A stretch of DNA of 7,556 nucleotides from an uncultured Bacteroidota bacterium (lineage in GTDB: Bacteria; Bacteroidota; Bacteroidia; Chitinophagales; Chitinophagaceae), in the NCBI GenBank assembly GCA_903912435.1, contig CAIWHI010000548.1:1-7556 (forward strand), read 5' to 3'. Within the stretch, counting starts at the first letter, position 1. Each line of letters starts with the position of its first letter. Both the position numbers and the translations under genes were made by a program. The notes beneath the pieces are model-generated. The model had not been told where the DNA came from. It made no database searches and saw only the letters and a program-made list of their open reading frames with translations. Positions 5,972 through 7,556 of this stretch are shown piece by piece.

Positions 5972-7513
5972 ATGAAAAGACAATTCATTGGTATTGGCTT
6001 GCTGTGTGTAGGAGCAGCTATTTTTCTCACTTCATGTTCTTCCGGTTCTCACAAGAGGGGCAAGGGTGATATGGTTTCTCAGGTAACTGGCTGGCCTTTG
6101 AATGACAAGCGTTATGGTGGTTATGAAGTAAGTAATTATCCTGGTCAACAAACACCAATCGGTATGACTTTCGTACAGGGTGGTCGTTTTACAATGGGTG
6201 CTGTGGATGATGAAATGGTAACTTTAGAAAATAATAATCACAGGCGTACTGTTACAGTATCTTCCTTTTATATGGATATTACTGAAATCAGCAACGTTAG
6301 CTACCGTGAGTATACTTATTGGATGGGACGTGCTTACTACAATGACTATCCGGATTTAGTTCGTGCTTCTTTACCTGATTCTACTGTTTGGCGTAGTGCT
6401 TTAGCATATAACGAGCCTTATGTAACTAATTACTTTAGGATGCCTGCTTACAATAATTATCCTGTTGTAGGTGTTAATTGGTACCAGGCAAATGATTTCT
6501 GCCAATGGCGTACTGACCGTGTGAATGAGTTTTTATTGATTCAGTCTGGTGCAATGAGGCCAAATGCAACTCAGTCAAATGAGGACGTATTTACTACCAA
6601 GTCATATCTTGCTGACCAGTATGAAGGTACCTCAGGTCCTAATATGAGAAGAGACCTGGATCCAAACGGAGCTGGTCGTCGTAAGTCAAAATATGAGGAT
6701 GGAGTATTCTTACCAGATTACCGCCTTCCTACAGAGGCTGAGTGGGAATATGCTGCTTTAGGTGAAATTGGTAATAACCCAAGTCCTGAAAATAAGCGTC
6801 GTCGTGGTGAAGAAGTTGTTACTGATCGTAACTCACTGCCATGGGGTCCAAAAAATACGACCCGTTATGGTTTGCACAACCAATATCAGGGAGAATTTGA
6901 AGGTAATTTCAAACGTGGCCCTGGTGATAACATGGGTGTTGCGGGTGGTTTGAATGATAATGCCGATGGTCCCGGACTTGTAAAATCTTTCTTGCCAAAT
7001 GCATTCCATCTTTATAATATGGCTGGAAATGTTAATGAGTGGGTTATGGATACATATCGCCCAGGTTCACATGATGAGGTAAATGATTATCGTCCATTTC
7101 GTGGTAATAAGTATACTAAACCAATGTATCAGGAAGATGGTACCCTGGAAGAAAAGGATACTATTGGTCATCTACCATATACCTATGTTACTCCTCAGGA
7201 TGTGCAAACAAACGGTCGTTATGAAATACGTACAGGTGATTTGAACAACTACAGGGATGGTGATAGTCTTTCTCAGTTTGTTTACCAATATGGTGTAAAC
7301 ACTTTGATTAATGATTCTACTAAAGTTTATAAAGGTGGTGGATGGAACGACCGTGCATATTGGATGTCTCCGGGTACACGCCGTTATATCCAGGGTAACT
7401 TATCCCGCTCCGACATTGGTTTCCGTTGCGTAATGGATCGTATCGGTAGCCCGGATGGTGATAATTCACCAGGTGGTAATAACTTTGGTGCAGAAAAGAG
7501 GCATAAAAGATAA
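5972..7513 (+). CDS. gldJ: GldJ, T9SS / gliding-motility lipoprotein with FGE-sulfatase fold
   Basis: GldJ is an outer-membrane lipoprotein facing the periplasm. In Flavobacterium johnsoniae it is needed for gliding and secretion and stabilises other Gld proteins, including the related GldK. The 513-residue product starts with a lipoprotein signal peptide: KR, a hydrophobic stretch, and the lipobox LTSC with lipidated Cys22. The following residues (SSGSHKRGK) are basic, without the acidic surface-export signal of Bacteroidota. An FGE-sulfatase domain (PF03781) spans about 63-490, with RLPTEAEWEYAA (251-262), NMAGNVNEW (349-357), GGGWNDRAYW (455-464) and GFRCVMDR (483-490). The two catalytic cysteines of true FGE enzymes are absent, so a structural role is likely. 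A glycine-rich basic tail (about 491-513) follows. GldK is the main alternative, but the neighbouring porU and porV match the known gldJ neighbourhood. About 25 of 39 arginines use CGT, a bias seen in well-expressed genes. Confidence 0.96.
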   Translation: MKRQFIGIGLLCVGAAIFLTSCSSGSHKRGKGDMVSQVTGWPLNDKRYGGYEVSNYPGQQTPIGMTFVQGGRFTMGAVDDEMVTLENNNHRRTVTVSSFYMDITEISNVSYREYTYWMGRAYYNDYPDLVRASLPDSTVWRSALAYNEPYVTNYFRMPAYNNYPVVGVNWYQANDFCQWRTDRVNEFLLIQSGAMRPNATQSNEDVFTTKSYLADQYEGTSGPNMRRDLDPNGAGRRKSKYEDGVFLPDYRLPTEAEWEYAALGEIGNNPSPENKRRRGEEVVTDRNSLPWGPKNTTRYGLHNQYQGEFEGNFKRGPGDNMGVAGGLNDNADGPGLVKSFLPNAFHLYNMAGNVNEWVMDTYRPGSHDEVNDYRPFRGNKYTKPMYQEDGTLEEKDTIGHLPYTYVTPQDVQTNGRYEIRTGDLNNYRDGDSLSQFVYQYGVNTLINDSTKVYKGGGWNDRAYWMSPGTRRYIQGNLSRSDIGFRCVMDRIGSPDGDNSPGGNNFGAEKRHKR

Positions 7514-7556
7514 TCTTTAGAAAATTATAAAATTTCAGGAACCCCTTTCTTAATGA

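Noticed and set aside
6762..6953. 63-codon plus-strand open frame
   Set aside because: It is an alternate frame within gldJ, with no start signal or plausible protein composition.
5972..7513. Active formylglycine-generating enzyme or sulfatase-activating protein
   Set aside because: The catalytic cysteine pair is missing, there is a lipobox, and the neighbours are T9SS genes, not sulfatases.
7514..7556. Terminator or new gene after gldJ
   Set aside because: No inverted repeat is visible in the 43 bases, and the ATG at 7553 is too close to the edge to judge.

Overview
The window comes from a member of the Bacteroidota. Three large genes belong to the type IX secretion system (T9SS), which is restricted to this group. 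The best promoter candidates fit the Bacteroidota sigma factor consensus (TTG, 19-21 bases, TAnnTTTG) and not the E. coli type. None of the start codons has a clear Shine-Dalgarno sequence, which is also typical of the phylum. The DNA is AT-rich by eye. No genus can be named from sequence alone.

Layout, left to right. Positions 1-121 hold no supported gene, only a possible promoter and two short frames running off the left edge on the minus strand. Positions 122-274 (minus) may encode a 50-residue hypothetical protein. Positions 321-356 form a strong intrinsic terminator that closes the porV transcript. porV (375-1553, minus) encodes the outer-membrane beta-barrel shuttle protein of the T9SS. 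porU (1641-5384, minus) encodes the C25-family cell-surface sortase. A 587-base divergent intergenic region (5385-5971) carries candidate promoters for both directions and a short perfect palindrome. gldJ (5972-7513, plus) encodes a lipoprotein with a formylglycine-generating-enzyme-like (FGE-sulfatase) fold, needed for T9SS function and gliding in studied relatives. The last 43 bases show nothing recognisable.

How they work together, from knowledge of the families: the T9SS core and trans-envelope parts, which include the GldJ/GldK lipoproteins, drive cargo with a C-terminal sorting domain through the SprA translocon. PorV collects the cargo at the outer membrane. PorU, working with PorV in the attachment complex, cuts off the sorting domain and joins the cargo to a surface anchor. 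PorU here carries a sorting domain of its own. porU and porV lie 87 bases apart with no terminator between them, so read-through is likely, yet porV also has the best promoter match in the window and may be transcribed independently. The gene set is a known association of T9SS genes. I do not see an undescribed system. The parts worth a second look are the divergent control region, the loss of the FGE catalytic cysteines in GldJ, the charged tail of PorV, and the small reading frame after the porV terminator.
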